DNA of 51,374 bases from Jiella soli (GCF_020615385.1 NZ_JAJAVB010000001.1:1-51374); one strand, 5' to 3'. Counted from the stretch's first letter, positions 1 through 7,706 are shown. The notes: generated from the sequence alone by a model not told the origin. Translations and numbers: made by a program.

Positions 1-55
1 CGCAAAACAACGATCTCACCCCCGGCCCGCAAGGCGGCTCACGCCGTAGGAATAC
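1..55. repeat. 55-base inverted terminal repeat, left copy
   Basis: Bases 1-55 are the exact reverse complement of the last 55 bases of the window; the match stops abruptly at base 56. In both places the repeat interrupts a Tn3-type tnpA gene and adds the same short tail (Ile-Pro-Thr-Ala-stop). The simplest reading is that both ends run into copies of one unidentified mobile element and that assembly stopped one k-mer length into it. Confidence 0.95.
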
Positions 56-463
56 GGCGAAGCGAGGGATCGTCCAGCCAGTCCAGCGTGAAGAGAGTTC
101 GTTCGATGCGTCCTACCTCGCGAAGGGCCAGGGCCAGCGCGTTCTGGCGCGGATAGGAGCCGAGCCTTCGCAAAAGGAGCGAGGCGGGCACAAGGCCCAT
201 GCGCACCGACGTTCCCGCGCGGAGCATGTCGTCCCGATGCCTGGTGATCAGCGGCTCGTCGATCCGGTTCCCGAAGAAGGGTTCGAGCGTCGGCCACCGG
301 CTGGACGGGCCGAAGGCGTGAAGCTTTCGGTGGGAGAGGTTCGGGATGCGCGGGGCGAAGCGGAACCCGAGCAGATGGCAGAGTGCGAACACATGGTCGG
401 AGACGCCGCCGCCGTCTGTGTGGTGGACGGTGATGTCGACCTCGCCCCCTAGAAGGCCGTCTC
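39..463 (-). pseudogene. tnpA: Tn3-family transposase (tnpA) internal fragment
   Basis: Translating the minus strand gives about 135 residues of the catalytic region of a Tn3 transposase, including HHTDGGGVSDHVFALCHLLG with the second catalytic Asp, and RIERTLFTLDWLDDPSLRR. It resembles the tnpA of the transposon at 33806-38000 closely (roughly nine residues in ten by eye), but is not identical. The N-terminal two thirds are missing at about base 463, and the C-terminal end is replaced by the 55-base terminal repeat. It cannot be functional. It is a relic of a second copy of that transposon, or of a close relative. Confidence 0.9.
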
Positions 464-553
464 TTCGCTGAGCGCGCGCTTGCTTTCCGTGAGGATTTCT
501 TTGCGATTACGACGCTTTTGCTCGCGGCGATCGGGTGGCAGGGCATCAGTCAT
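449..553 (-). pseudogene. 5' stub of a gene cut by the Tn3 fragment
   Basis: A short ORF starts at 553 (MTDALPPDRREQKRRNRKEI...) and after about 30 very basic codons runs into the tnpA fragment, where it stops. It lies downstream of the two par genes in the same direction. It may be the first part of a third gene of the partition or replication region, but I do not recognise the family. The 554-697 interval upstream holds only a GC-rich hairpin (604-609 with 617-622) and no other gene. Confidence 0.4.
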
Positions 554-697
554 GAATCACAGCTTAGTGCAAAACGGGAACACCAGCACCAAAAATCGGG
601 AATCGCGGCCCCAAAAGCCGCGCAAATCCTCATCATGCCCTATGACTTTTTTGACCGCATTGGCGGCAGCTACCCTGACCAGGGCTTAATGGTGTGC

Positions 698-723
698 CGG
701 TATAGGGGTACAGCCCTATACCG
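698..723. promoter_or_regulatory. Inverted repeat after the parA-partner operon (TATAGGGG motif)
   Basis: Perfect 10-base arms CGGTATAGGG and CCCTATACCG with a 6-base spacer, ending directly at the stop codon of the partner gene. The same half-site recurs upstream of parA and around the fic operon. A T-run is missing, so it fits a binding site (centromere or operator) better than a terminator. Confidence 0.6.
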
Positions 724-1023
724 CTAGGCGCCGTCCTGCGCTTTTAACTCAGCGACACTCGGATGCCGGCGGCTTTTGAGGACGTGTTCCACCCCTTCCA
801 TCAGCAGGTCATGCACCTTGCTGCGTTCGTGGAAGGCGATTTCCCGCAGCACGTCATGCACCGGCCGTGGCAGATAGGTGCTGGTCTTGATGACCTCTTT
901 GTCCGCCTTGGCTTGCGGCGCTTCTGCGGCGGTCTGCGCGGGCTCCGGTTGGGGCGCTTCCTTCGCAATATTGAGGTCGACATCGGCAAACACGGATGGG
1001 CGTGGCTGCGCTGAGCGGCTCAT
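724..1023 (-). CDS. ParA partner, small putative centromere-binding protein
   Basis: A 99-residue protein whose start overlaps the parA stop by four bases (ATGA), so the two are translationally coupled. The first half is acidic and rich in Ala, Pro and Lys and probably disordered. The second half (about 50-90: STYLPRPVHDVLREIAFHER...) has the strand followed by two helices expected of a ribbon-helix-helix DNA-binding domain. A small RHH protein directly after a small ParA is the usual arrangement of ParF/ParG-type partition loci, where it binds the centromere and activates the ATPase. The assignment rests mostly on position and fold guess. The ORF could be extended upstream to 1242, but that part is out-of-frame parA sequence. 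Confidence 0.65.
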   Translation of the reverse strand: MSRSAQPRPSVFADVDLNIAKEAPQPEPAQTAAEAPQAKADKEVIKTSTYLPRPVHDVLREIAFHERSKVHDLLMEGVEHVLKSRRHPSVAELKAQDGA

Positions 1024-1658
1024 GATGCGGTTCCTTTCGATTGTTTGGCGACCCAGCGCCACAGACGGCGAGCTTCGTCGGCAGCCTTGCCGTTCGGAGC
1101 GTACTCGGTGACCCCCTGCCCTACGGCATAGGCGTCCTGGTAGTCGGCACGCTGGATGATGATCGGTTCGGCCAGGCTGCCGATTGCGGCAAGACCCGCG
1201 GCCATTTCCGCCGCACGGGAGTTGTTCGGCTGCGGCGGGCACTGGTTGAGGACGAAGGCGAACGGAGTGCCGCCGCGCAGGATTGCCTGCACTGTCGGGC
1301 GCACGGCGTTCACGTCCAGCCGCGTCGGCCGCAGGGGGACGACGCAGAGCGTCGCGGCCTCCATGGCTTTGTGGGTGGCGGTGTTGTCAGCTCCGGCGGT
1401 GTCGAGAATGGCGACGCTGAATGATGAGGCCAGGCGGCGGACCATGGTTGGCAGCTGGGCGATCTTGTCGGCAGGGAATGCCTCCACGTGGGGCGCGTCG
1501 CCTGTCCTTGTCTCAGCCCAGGTCAGCAGAGAGCGCTGGGGATCGAGATCCAGCATGACAGCCGTTTCGCCGGCCTCCTGCGCGGCCACGGCCAACGCGG
1601 TGGCAAGCGTGGTCTTCCCCGCGCCGCCCTTCTGGGTGGTCAGTGTGATGATATGCAT
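1020..1658 (-). CDS. parA: ParA-family plasmid partition ATPase
   Basis: A 212-residue deviant Walker ATPase. The P-loop KGGAGKTT is at residues 10-17 with the signature first Lys, a DLDPQRS motif follows, and a Walker B segment AILDTAG lies near residue 93. There is no N-terminal helix-turn-helix, so it is of the small class Ib (ParF/VirC1-like) type rather than the RepA/SopA type. I chose the Met at 1658 because it directly precedes the conserved first strand; a Met at 1685 would add nine residues. The protein should pattern plasmid copies over the nucleoid together with the coupled downstream partner. The region upstream carries several copies of a repeated motif that may be the centromere or operator. 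Confidence 0.93.
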   Translation of the reverse strand: MHIITLTTQKGGAGKTTLATALAVAAQEAGETAVMLDLDPQRSLLTWAETRTGDAPHVEAFPADKIAQLPTMVRRLASSFSVAILDTAGADNTATHKAMEAATLCVVPLRPTRLDVNAVRPTVQAILRGGTPFAFVLNQCPPQPNNSRAAEMAAGLAAIGSLAEPIIIQRADYQDAYAVGQGVTEYAPNGKAADEARRLWRWVAKQSKGTAS

Positions 1659-1842
1659 GATGCCTGTATAGCCCTGAACCGCCACACAGGCATACCGGCG
1701 AAGCGTTAAAGGGGCGTAACGGTGTGGCGGCGAAGCTGCACAACGGTGCAGCCCTATAAAGGTGTAGGGGTATGATGCCGTGCTGGTGTGAAGGTGGAGC
1801 GGTTCACCTGGAGGCCGCTATAGGGCTATACCCCTACGCCGC
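1659..1842. promoter_or_regulatory. parA upstream region with repeated TATAGGGGTA-type half-sites
   Basis: Between parA and the end of fic there are at least three more copies of the motif seen at 698: GTATAGCCCT at 1667-1676, a diverging pair (GTGCAGCCCTATA near 1746-1758 and GTGTAGGGGTAT near 1762-1773), and a dyad with CTATAGGG at 1818-1825 and GTATAGCCCTATAG on the opposite strand, which overlaps the fic stop codon. Clustered, spaced and inverted copies beside a small ParA are what a parS/parC centromere and auto-regulatory operator look like. Direct evidence of binding is absent. Confidence 0.55.
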
Positions 1843-2436
1843 TAAACCCCCCTGCGGTTTTCCGTGCAGCGCTGACTCCACCAAGGCGGCAAGGGCGACT
1901 TCGTCGCCGGAGAAGCTGTCGATCATCGCGCCAATCACGGTTTGCGGCTCAAGGACGTCAGCATCGAGCGTAAAGCCGGCGTTTTCCGCGAGGAGCGTCA
2001 GGAAGGTCAGTTGCGTGCGGCCGTTGCCTTCGCGAAAGGGATGAACCGCATTGATTTCGGCCAGCACATGCGCCGCCTGCGCAGCGAAGGCTGCAGGCGC
2101 CAAGCCCATCAGATGATTTTCCGCGGCCAGATCCGAAAAGATGCGGATCATCACCCGGTCAATATATTCCGGATAGCAGAACCAGTTGCCGCCCTTGCCG
2201 ATCCGGATGCGCCGCGGCTCGCCGGCCCAGGCATAGACGTCCTGGAACAGATGGTGATGGAGCGCACGGTAGTGCGCATAATCCAGCGCGCCGGGAGGAA
2301 ACTCCTCGTCGGCCCGGATGAGGAACATTGACAGTTCGAACTCTGCCAGAGCCTCCGGGTCCTCGATGCCTGCCTTATTCCCCAGCACATCGGTGCCGGG
2401 ATAGCACAGGGGATCGTTTTCAGAGGCGTAGACCAC
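1834..2436 (-). CDS. fic: Fic-domain AMP-transferase toxin
   Basis: A 200-residue protein with the Fic core motif HPFREGNGRT at residues 132-141 (catalytic His, anion-binding loop) in the FEINAVHPF-type helix context. Fic enzymes transfer AMP from ATP to target proteins; toxins of this size, paired with a small upstream antitoxin, hit DNA gyrase and topoisomerase IV in the VbhT/FicT class. The start is a GTG at 2436, five bases after the antitoxin stop. The ORF continues upstream as an open frame, but that part overlaps the antitoxin and has no Fic similarity. No inhibitory helix is seen inside Fic itself, consistent with an antitoxin supplied in trans. Target and activity are inferred from the family. 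Confidence 0.9.
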   Translation of the reverse strand: MVYASENDPLCYPGTDVLGNKAGIEDPEALAEFELSMFLIRADEEFPPGALDYAHYRALHHHLFQDVYAWAGEPRRIRIGKGGNWFCYPEYIDRVMIRIFSDLAAENHLMGLAPAAFAAQAAHVLAEINAVHPFREGNGRTQLTFLTLLAENAGFTLDADVLEPQTVIGAMIDSFSGDEVALAALVESALHGKPQGGLAA

Positions 2437-2440
2437 CGGA

Positions 2441-2644
2441 TCAGCGGGTCTTGGCGAACTCCGCGCGGATCGCGGCTCGCCGCTCCTCGGGCGTGAGCCC
2501 CTGCTGATCGAAGGTCTTGAAGCGCGCGGCCATCTTCGGCGACAGGCGCAGGCCCTCGACGGCACTGATTTTCTCGGCACGGCTGCGGGTTAGCTTCGCG
2601 CCGCTGACGAGGATCTTGCCGGGAGGGGGAGGCGCTTTCTTCAT
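2441..2644 (-). CDS. VbhA-like antitoxin of the Fic toxin
   Basis: A 67-residue basic protein immediately upstream of fic. It has a helix containing SAVEGLRLS followed by a second amphipathic helix ending LTPEERRAAIRAEFAK, the layout of VbhA/FicA antitoxins. These place a Glu of the inhibitory motif (S/T-x-x-x-E-G/N) into the ATP site of Fic. Here the Glu-Gly pair is present, but the nearest Ser is three, not four, residues before it, so the motif is slightly off consensus. The gene order, antitoxin then toxin with a five-base gap, supports the call. Confidence 0.78.
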   Translation of the reverse strand: MKKAPPPPGKILVSGAKLTRSRAEKISAVEGLRLSPKMAARFKTFDQQGLTPEERRAAIRAEFAKTR

Positions 2645-2733
2645 GGCAGGATCTTATCACAGCTCGCACAAGCCCGGCAAAGACAACCTGTCACCGCCCT
2701 CCGGCTGTCAGTAAAGGCATCGGGGCATACCTT

Positions 2734-2756
2734 TATAGGGGTAGACGGGTACAGCC
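2734..2756. promoter_or_regulatory. TATAGGGGTA half-site upstream of the antitoxin gene
   Basis: TATAGGGGTA at 2734-2743 is followed by GGGTACAGCC at 2747-2756, the two halves of the 698-723 dyad in the same order. It lies about 90 bases upstream of the antitoxin start, in the probable promoter region of the Fic operon. It may let the partition protein or a replication protein control this operon. Confidence 0.45.
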
Positions 2757-2973
2757 GCATGCATATCCACCGCCGCCCTGTCGCCCGCCTGGCTGGATTC
2801 CCTCGGAGCCGCCATCGCGGGGCAAGAGCCGCACGGGGTCAAGCTAGGGCGGCAAGCCCTGTAACCGTCAGGCGGCCGTAAGGCCGGGGCTTGCGGCGCT
2901 GGCGGCCCGTGCGAGCGTCGCCCTGTGATGGTGACTGCGAGGGATTCCCTTGGTGAGCCTGAGCACCCCTAAA

Positions 2974-2992
2974 TCCCCGCCAGCGGCGGGGA
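2974..2992 (-). terminator. Hairpin after the methyltransferase operon
   Basis: TCCCCGCC and GGCGGGGA form an 8-bp stem with a 3-base loop just past the methyltransferase stop. On the minus strand it is followed by ATTTAGG, a poor U-tract, so it is a weak terminator candidate. Confidence 0.4.
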
Positions 2993-3008
2993 AGGGAACC
3001 GCGACCGC

Positions 3009-3680
3009 TCACACCAGCATGCGCCGCATCGCGGTTTCGTAGTGCCGCGGGTCGAGCTCGATGCCGAGATAGGACCGGCCGACCGATTGCGCCGCGCGCA
3101 GCGTCGAGCCCGAGCCGCAGAACGGGTCCAGCACCAGCCCGCCGGCGGGGCAGAACGTTTCGATCTGCGCGGCGAGCAGCGTCACCGCCTTCTCGGTCGG
3201 ATGCCGGCGGTTGCCGGTGTAGGCCCACGGGCAGACATCCGAGCCTGGCAGCCGGGGCAGGGGCGGGCGCCCCTTGGCCAGCAACACCGCCTGCTCGTGG
3301 CTGTGCTGCAGGTAGCGGCGGGAGGAGGCATAGCGCTTCGGGAACACCAGGTGCCCGACCGGCTGAAACCCCGCCCGTTTCCAGGCCAGGGCGAACTCGA
3401 CCAGGTGGTGCCAGCCGTAGAAGCTGAGACAGAGGCTGTCGTCGCGCAGCACCCGGTGCATCGCCCGGTAGGCCGGCTCGAGCCAGTCCACCGTGCTGTC
3501 GCCGAGGAGGCGCGCGCCGTCGCGGGAGCGGTAGCGCACCACGTAGGGCGGATCGGTGAGGATGAAGTCCACCGAGCCCGCCGGCAGGGTGGCCATGACC
3601 TCCACGCAATCCCCGCGGAGTACGCTGCCGGTGGGCATCGTCTCTCCCGGTGCCCGCGCGGGGCAGGGGGTGGGGCTCAT
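3009..3680 (-). CDS. DNA adenine/cytosine-N4 methyltransferase (solitary)
   Basis: A 223-residue SAM-dependent DNA methyltransferase. The catalytic motif IV DPPY is at residues 43-46 and the SAM-binding motif DPFCGSGST is near residue 185, so the order IV then I is that of beta-class enzymes such as CcrM. DPPY usually means N6-adenine. A target-recognition region lies between. The start at 3680 overlaps the stop of the upstream small gene (ATGA); a second Met at 3638 begins the conserved domain. There is no restriction endonuclease nearby, so it is probably an orphan enzyme, as commonly carried by alphaproteobacterial plasmids to mask DNA from host restriction or to mimic host methylation. 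A fragment of a related gene lies at 22749-22836. Confidence 0.92.
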   Translation of the reverse strand: MSPTPCPARAPGETMPTGSVLRGDCVEVMATLPAGSVDFILTDPPYVVRYRSRDGARLLGDSTVDWLEPAYRAMHRVLRDDSLCLSFYGWHHLVEFALAWKRAGFQPVGHLVFPKRYASSRRYLQHSHEQAVLLAKGRPPLPRLPGSDVCPWAYTGNRRHPTEKAVTLLAAQIETFCPAGGLVLDPFCGSGSTLRAAQSVGRSYLGIELDPRHYETAMRRMLV

Positions 3681-3886
3681 CGCCCCATCTCCTGGTCGGA
3701 TTTGGCCTTGGCCTTGCGGATGATCAGGCGGCCGTCGATCGGCAGCGCGGTGAGGCGGATGTTGAAGCCTTCGCCGTCGTCGTGGAACCAGGCCGAGCCG
3801 ACCTTGGTCCAGAAGGCGCGGTCGCCTTCGCCCTCGACCACATAGACCGTGTGGCTGGGGCTTGAGGATTTGCTCTTGGTTGTCAT
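3677..3886 (-). CDS. Small DUF736-like plasmid protein
   Basis: A 69-residue protein with the pattern FWTKVGSAWFHDDGEGFNI followed by ALPIDGRLIIRK, typical of small uncharacterised proteins found on alphaproteobacterial conjugative plasmids and usually labelled DUF736 or a relative. The function is unknown. It is translationally coupled to the methyltransferase gene downstream. I took the Met at 3886 because the upstream extension (to 4084) falls in a repeated non-coding segment. Confidence 0.7.
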   Translation of the reverse strand: MTTKSKSSSPSHTVYVVEGEGDRAFWTKVGSAWFHDDGEGFNIRLTALPIDGRLIIRKAKAKSDQEMGR

Positions 3887-3964
3887 GGGGTGTTCTCCCG
3901 TTGGTTGTCCCGGCTGCGCCTGTCGCGGCCGGTCGGGGAGATCTTCGCCAACGGCCCCAGGACT

Positions 3965-4103
3965 GGCGGGCAAGGAGGCTCCGGCCGAGGGATCCCTCTG
4001 GCAGACGGTTGGATGCCTTGCCGGACGGGCCGCCGGTGGCATCACACCGACCGTCCTGGCCGTGACCGGCGTGGCCGGGACCACGGGAGACCCTGACAGC
4101 GCC
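3965..4103 (+). repeat. Conserved non-coding repeat, copy D
   Basis: This segment matches 18445-18546 along about 100 bases (shared words GGAGGCTCCGGCCGAGG, ACGGTTGGATGCCTTGCCGG), and its two ends match 6991-7025, where the middle is missing. On the plus strand ACGGT (4005-4009) plus GATGCC (4012-4017) can pair with GGCATC (4038-4043) plus ACCGT (4050-4054). The other copy keeps this pairing with changed bases. No protein is evident. It is either a structured RNA or part of a recombination-site module. Confidence 0.6.
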
Positions 4104-4566
4104 TCGCCCTGGCAGCCACAGTCTTAACGATCGGCTTCCGTCGAGGTCTCGCCCGAATCTGCGGGTTCAGGTCATGGCTATCGGTGCGACATTCGCGTCT
4201 GATTTCTTGTGGGACCTGCCTCGCTCAGTCGCCCATAGCGCTCGTCGGTATCCCACAACCCCGGCTGTCCCCGCATCCATACCTCCCAATCCTGTCGAGG
4301 CTGATTGAATCACGAAAACTAGCGATTGGGGATGGTCTTCGAGGCCTCCACCTTGTATTTTGCGGCAAAAATACCTAATTTTACTAACGTTAGCCCTTTC
4401 ATATTGCGTCATATATAAAAATACAGGGACTAAATGCCAAGACGGCATTTGTGCGCGTACCATGGCGCAAGAAGCAGCTCATAGTGGAACAGCGATAGAA
4501 TATTCGCGCGCAAGAACTACGTTCAAGTGCGAATATGTAAAACCATTTATAAGTCAGGAGATATTA
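4104..4566. other. Intergenic region, AT-rich in its second half
   Basis: No gene is convincing here. From about 4360 to 4560 the sequence turns much richer in A and T than the rest of the window (runs such as ATATATAAAAATAC), which suits a promoter region for the gene starting at 4567 or a piece of foreign origin. Confidence 0.4.
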
Positions 4567-4896
4567 ATGGCCTACATGCAGAAATATCCCTATATTATTG
4601 GTCCCCCCTTGGTGGACCCTTCTCCGCAGTTGCTCGCAATGTCGGATGCGGAGGAAAGTGTGTACGACACGTTCATGTCGCGTTCGCTCGGCCGATGGGA
4701 TGGAGAAGGCGGCAACGTTCCAGCACCAAACACTGCGAAGACCCGGGTGAGATTCGGGGTCCTCATGCCTCCGTTGGCCGATGCGCTGCTACAGGAAGCA
4801 AAATCGTCTGACAATCGGGCACTCCCTTCTGCCCCCAAGCCGATTCCTCCTACTGATCAAGCGGCATCGAGTTGCGCGGTGAGCGAAGCCACCTAG
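4567..4896 (+). CDS. Hypothetical protein
   Basis: A 109-residue protein beginning MAYMQKYPYIIGPPLVDPSP. I chose 4567 because AGGAG sits six bases before it; an open frame from 4360 has no ribosome site and unlike composition. The middle contains DAEESVYDTFMSRSLGRWDG, and the end is rich in Pro, Ala and Ser. There is no signal peptide or membrane helix, and I do not recognise the family. It is followed at some distance by another small unknown gene in the same direction. Confidence 0.55.
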   Translation: MAYMQKYPYIIGPPLVDPSPQLLAMSDAEESVYDTFMSRSLGRWDGEGGNVPAPNTAKTRVRFGVLMPPLADALLQEAKSSDNRALPSAPKPIPPTDQAASSCAVSEAT

Positions 4897-5129
4897 GAGA
4901 CGTTGTCCTATTTTCTCGCTGCGAGCCTTCTCAGCTCACTGCATCGCGTAATAGACCGACTGGAATGACGATCGGGATAGGGAATTCTATCGAAACTTAT
5001 CGAACACTACTGAACGTCTACGACGATAGCCCTTGTGGCGAGGGGAATTAGGTGCGTACTCATCTTTGCCGTGCTTTTCGGTCGATCGATTATGCGATCT
5101 CGGAAGGGGGCGAGGCCGGAGTGCCTACC

Positions 5130-5351
5130 ATGACGAAAAGAGAATATATCCAAAAGTTTAGGCCTGCTCATGCGGCGCTTCAGGCGGGGTTTTCGGTGGA
5201 GGAGGTAATATGGCTGCTATGCCTGCACGAACGAGTCTTCGGCACACTCGCCGCTATGTCATTCGAAAGCCGCCAGAAGTTGCTCTTTCGAACTGCTTTC
5301 GACGGTGTCCGGGGTATTGCACCGCAGCCATCTGAGACGGCTTTAGAGTGA
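5130..5351 (+). CDS. Hypothetical protein
   Basis: A 73-residue protein (MTKREYIQKFRPAHAALQAG...) predicted to be mostly helical, with FSVEEVIWLLCLHERVFGTLAAMSFESRQKLLFRTAFDG-like helices rich in Leu and Phe. The start at 5130 is preferred over 5052 because it opens the charged conserved-looking part and has GGAG about 12 bases ahead. The function is unknown. It lies 45 bases upstream of a small HTH ORF and may share its transcript. Confidence 0.5.
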   Translation: MTKREYIQKFRPAHAALQAGFSVEEVIWLLCLHERVFGTLAAMSFESRQKLLFRTAFDGVRGIAPQPSETALE

Positions 5352-5396
5352 CCCACGGCCGCGGCCGCCTGATCACCGCCTCCATGAACGATCCAA

Positions 5397-5588
5397 TTGA
5401 CCCGCCCCGGTGCCTTGGCGCCGGGGTCGCTTCGCGAGCTCCGGATCGGTCTCGGCTTTACGATCGATGCCGTCTCGACCGCGACCGGACTCACGGCCCG
5501 GCGCCTCTGGAGCATTGAGGAGGGCGCCGCTCCGTCTCCAGAAGAGATGGAGTGGTTGGACCTGGTTTATGGAACGGCAAAGCCATAG
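5397..5588 (+). CDS. Small XRE-type helix-turn-helix protein
   Basis: A 63-residue ORF nearly filled by one HTH domain: LRELRIGLGFTIDAVSTATG then LTARRLWSIEEGAAP and a final helix EEMEWLDLVYG. This is the five-helix XRE/Cro pattern. The frame opens only at 5388 and the first possible start is a TTG, with no clear ribosome site, so the true start or even expression is uncertain. It could be an auxiliary repressor for the Crp/Fnr gene downstream, or the remnant of a longer regulator. Confidence 0.5.
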   Translation: MTRPGALAPGSLRELRIGLGFTIDAVSTATGLTARRLWSIEEGAAPSPEEMEWLDLVYGTAKP

Positions 5589-5664
5589 CGGGTTACAATT
5601 CTTCATACTTCCAGATCTTATTTCTGAACCAAGAGCTGCAGCGTCTTCATGTCATGGAGCCAGA

Positions 5665-6366
5665 ATGCCGGGCCGGGGGTCCAATCCTATCCTTTTGCCG
5701 ATCGACGTGCCGGCGGACGATGAGGCCGCGCTGACGGCGGCTTTCTCAAAGAGGTTGTTCTTGCGCCGCAAATCCACCCTCGTTTTGGAGGGCAGGCCAA
5801 GCGACCAGCTTCTGGCCATCGTTGATGGCGTTGCCTACCGGGCGAAGATGACGGCGGATGGCGCGCGCCAGATCGTCGGGATCGTGTTCTCCGGCGGATT
5901 GTGCAATTTGCCGATCCTGTTCTTTGGTTCATCGGATCATTCGGTCGAGACCGTAATCGACTGCCAGGTCGCGAGTGCGGCGAAGGCTGATATCCTGGAC
6001 CTGATGCAGGTGCGCCCGATGCTGGCGACAGCGTTTGCGGCACTTGCACTGGCGAATGCCGCCAGTGCCCGCAATTGGGTGCTGAACGTGGGCCGCCGCA
6101 TGGCGCGCCAGCGGGTGGCGAGATTTCTTTGTGAGGTCATGCTCGCCTCGAGATTGCCGGGGTCGGTCGAGCGATGCTCGTTTCCGTTCACGCAGGAGAT
6201 CATCGCCGACGCTACGGGCCTGTCGATCGTGCAGGTTAACCGCACGCTGCGGGAGCTGCGGGCTGAAGGCCAGATCACGCTCGAGAGCCGTGTTCTCACG
6301 ATCCATGGCTGGGACCGCCTCTGCAGTGATTGCGAGTTTCCTTCCTCCTTGCTTCGGCGCCGCTAG
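5665..6366 (+). CDS. Crp/Fnr-family transcription regulator
   Basis: A 233-residue regulator. Residues about 10-130 form a cyclic-nucleotide-binding-like beta barrel, then a long dimer helix, then a winged helix-turn-helix at about 175-225 (FTQEIIADATGLSIVQVNRT, LRELRAEGQITLESRVLTI). It lacks the N-terminal Cys set of Fnr and the full cAMP pocket, like many alphaproteobacterial orphan Crp/Fnr proteins that answer unknown signals. The start at 5665 has GGAG five bases ahead. The longer open frame to 5410 overlaps the small HTH ORF. The target genes are unknown; the neighbouring stress genes are candidates. Confidence 0.87.
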   Translation: MPGRGSNPILLPIDVPADDEAALTAAFSKRLFLRRKSTLVLEGRPSDQLLAIVDGVAYRAKMTADGARQIVGIVFSGGLCNLPILFFGSSDHSVETVIDCQVASAAKADILDLMQVRPMLATAFAALALANAASARNWVLNVGRRMARQRVARFLCEVMLASRLPGSVERCSFPFTQEIIADATGLSIVQVNRTLRELRAEGQITLESRVLTIHGWDRLCSDCEFPSSLLRRR

Positions 6367-6559
6367 AGCTTCTGGGAGGGGCTTTGCTCCTTGCCGGGCG
6401 GGTCGATGACGCGCGGAGGGATTCTCACGTGGAAGCCGCTCTGGCGAACCTGACGCCGGCATGAAGACGCTGGCCCAGAGAGCCTTCGTTTACCGGGTTC
6501 CGCTAAGCAGCTTGGCCACGCTCTTCGCCGGATCTGGAACGGGGATTGATAATGCTGTT

Positions 6560-6802
6560 TCAGCTGGCGCGGCTGTCGTCGGCCTCGAAAACCAGGCGTG
6601 TACAGAAGATGCGCCTGCCTTGCGTATCTCTGACCACAACCTGGAAACGCCGCTCGTTGCTCTCGGGTTGCTCACCCCGTACCATATCAGTCAGGGCCAG
6701 AATGGCGACATCTTTCGCGGTCTTCCCGTTTGGTAATGTGTATCCCTCGTCGTCGATCATACTGTGCTTTCCGTCATCTGTATCAAAATAGTATAGAGGC
6801 AT
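6560..6802 (-). CDS. DUF6894-like small protein
   Basis: An 80-residue protein with the hallmark start MPLYYFDTDDG followed by DDEGYTLPNGKTAKDVAILAL and a closing strand pair QVVVRDTQGRRIF. This is the DUF6894 pattern, common and often multi-copy in Methylobacterium and rhizobia. The function is unknown; the fold is likely a small alpha/beta domain. It stands alone on the minus strand between the Crp/Fnr gene and a repeat. The open frame extends upstream to 6955, but the family start is at 6802. Confidence 0.8.
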   Translation of the reverse strand: MPLYYFDTDDGKHSMIDDEGYTLPNGKTAKDVAILALTDMVRGEQPESNERRFQVVVRDTQGRRIFCTRLVFEADDSRAS

Positions 6803-6948
6803 GGCACGCTCCCAGCAGGACATTCCGATAATACGGATGGCTTGCGGAGGTTCATTCTCAGGTGCGCGGATCGTGAGAAGATTGCGTTGGCGGCTGATAG
6901 TTGAAACAGGACATGTGCATCCAGTTTCACTGTCCCCTTCCGCTACCG

Positions 6949-7027
6949 TGCACAAATCAAGGATTATGCACGTGATGCTTGCCCACCTTGGCGGGCAAGG
7001 AGGCTACGGGAGACCCTGACGGCGCAA
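6949..7027 (+). repeat. res-like repeat, copy A
   Basis: GTGCAC at 6949 and TATGCAC about 20 bases on form an imperfect dyad. From 6954 to 6984 the sequence matches 18408-18438 in 29 of 31 positions, and a 20-base core (YATGCACRTRAYGCTTGCCC) also occurs at 25118. An inverted pair CTTGCCC/GGGCAAG follows, then GGAGGCT and GGGAGACCCTGAC as in the 3965-4103 repeat. The spacing resembles the binding sites of serine resolvases. Confidence 0.65.
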
Positions 7028-7359
7028 GAGACCGACTGCCCGGCCTGCGGTCAGGGGACGAGGGGAATGGTGCTGCCTGACGGAAGGACCGGGGCGTCGG
7101 CTACGATCAGCCCGCGCAAGGCACTGAATCGAGCGAACTGCCCAGGTGGCCCTTCGGCTCCTCAAGGAGAGCCATCTCGCCCTCGTGGAGCAAGGTCTCG
7201 ATCGCCCGACTAGCGGCGCGACGACGCGACGCGCGGGGAAAGCGGCAACAGCTGAAGCGCTGGCCGTCCGCTGCGGCAAAAGGATGCATCACGCTTTTGC
7301 GTCCGCCGAGCACCCGTAAGGGCAGCGGTCGTTTCGCGTCTGGGGAATATGTCTTCCAG
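7028..7359. other. Intergenic region without a recognised gene
   Basis: Only overlapping antisense frames typical of high-GC DNA are open here. I see no protein family, clear ribosome site or repeat after the res-like segment. Confidence 0.4.
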
Positions 7360-7479
7360 ATGTTGTTCGATCGACCACCACCACAAGAGGACGAAGATGC
7401 CGTCTGGATCGGATTGGTGGTGTGCGTCGTCGTGATCGTGGCGCTTGCCGTCATCTTTTTGGCCGCCTCATTCAGCTGA
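7360..7479 (+). CDS. Small single-pass membrane protein
   Basis: A 39-residue ORF: a polar head (MLFDRPPPQEDEDA) followed by one hydrophobic helix (VWIGLVVCVVVIVALAVIFL) and a two-residue tail, the shape of a small inner-membrane peptide. The ribosome site is weak. The frame opens upstream to 7297, but the added residues look like non-coding sequence. The function is unknown. Confidence 0.4.
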   Translation: MLFDRPPPQEDEDAVWIGLVVCVVVIVALAVIFLAASFS

Positions 7480-7706
7480 TGGTCTACGACTACGACCAGA
7501 ACCACGACGTCCGCGATGCGCTTCACCCGAGGCGGATTGGTGCGGATCTTCTCCACTACCGACCAGGCCCTGGCGTATTTCCGGAAGCATTGACCGTCAG
7601 GAGTGGGACGTGAAATCGGATTGCTAATTCTGTTCCAGGCAGGAACCTTCTGATTTAGCCGGGATTAAGGTCATTAGGTGGCAAAATTTTGTCTGGGAAG
7701 CGAGAT

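Noticed and set aside
698-723. Reading the dyad at the end of the par operon as a simple terminator
   Set aside because: It has no T-run, and the same sequence recurs in front of other genes, which a terminator would not need.
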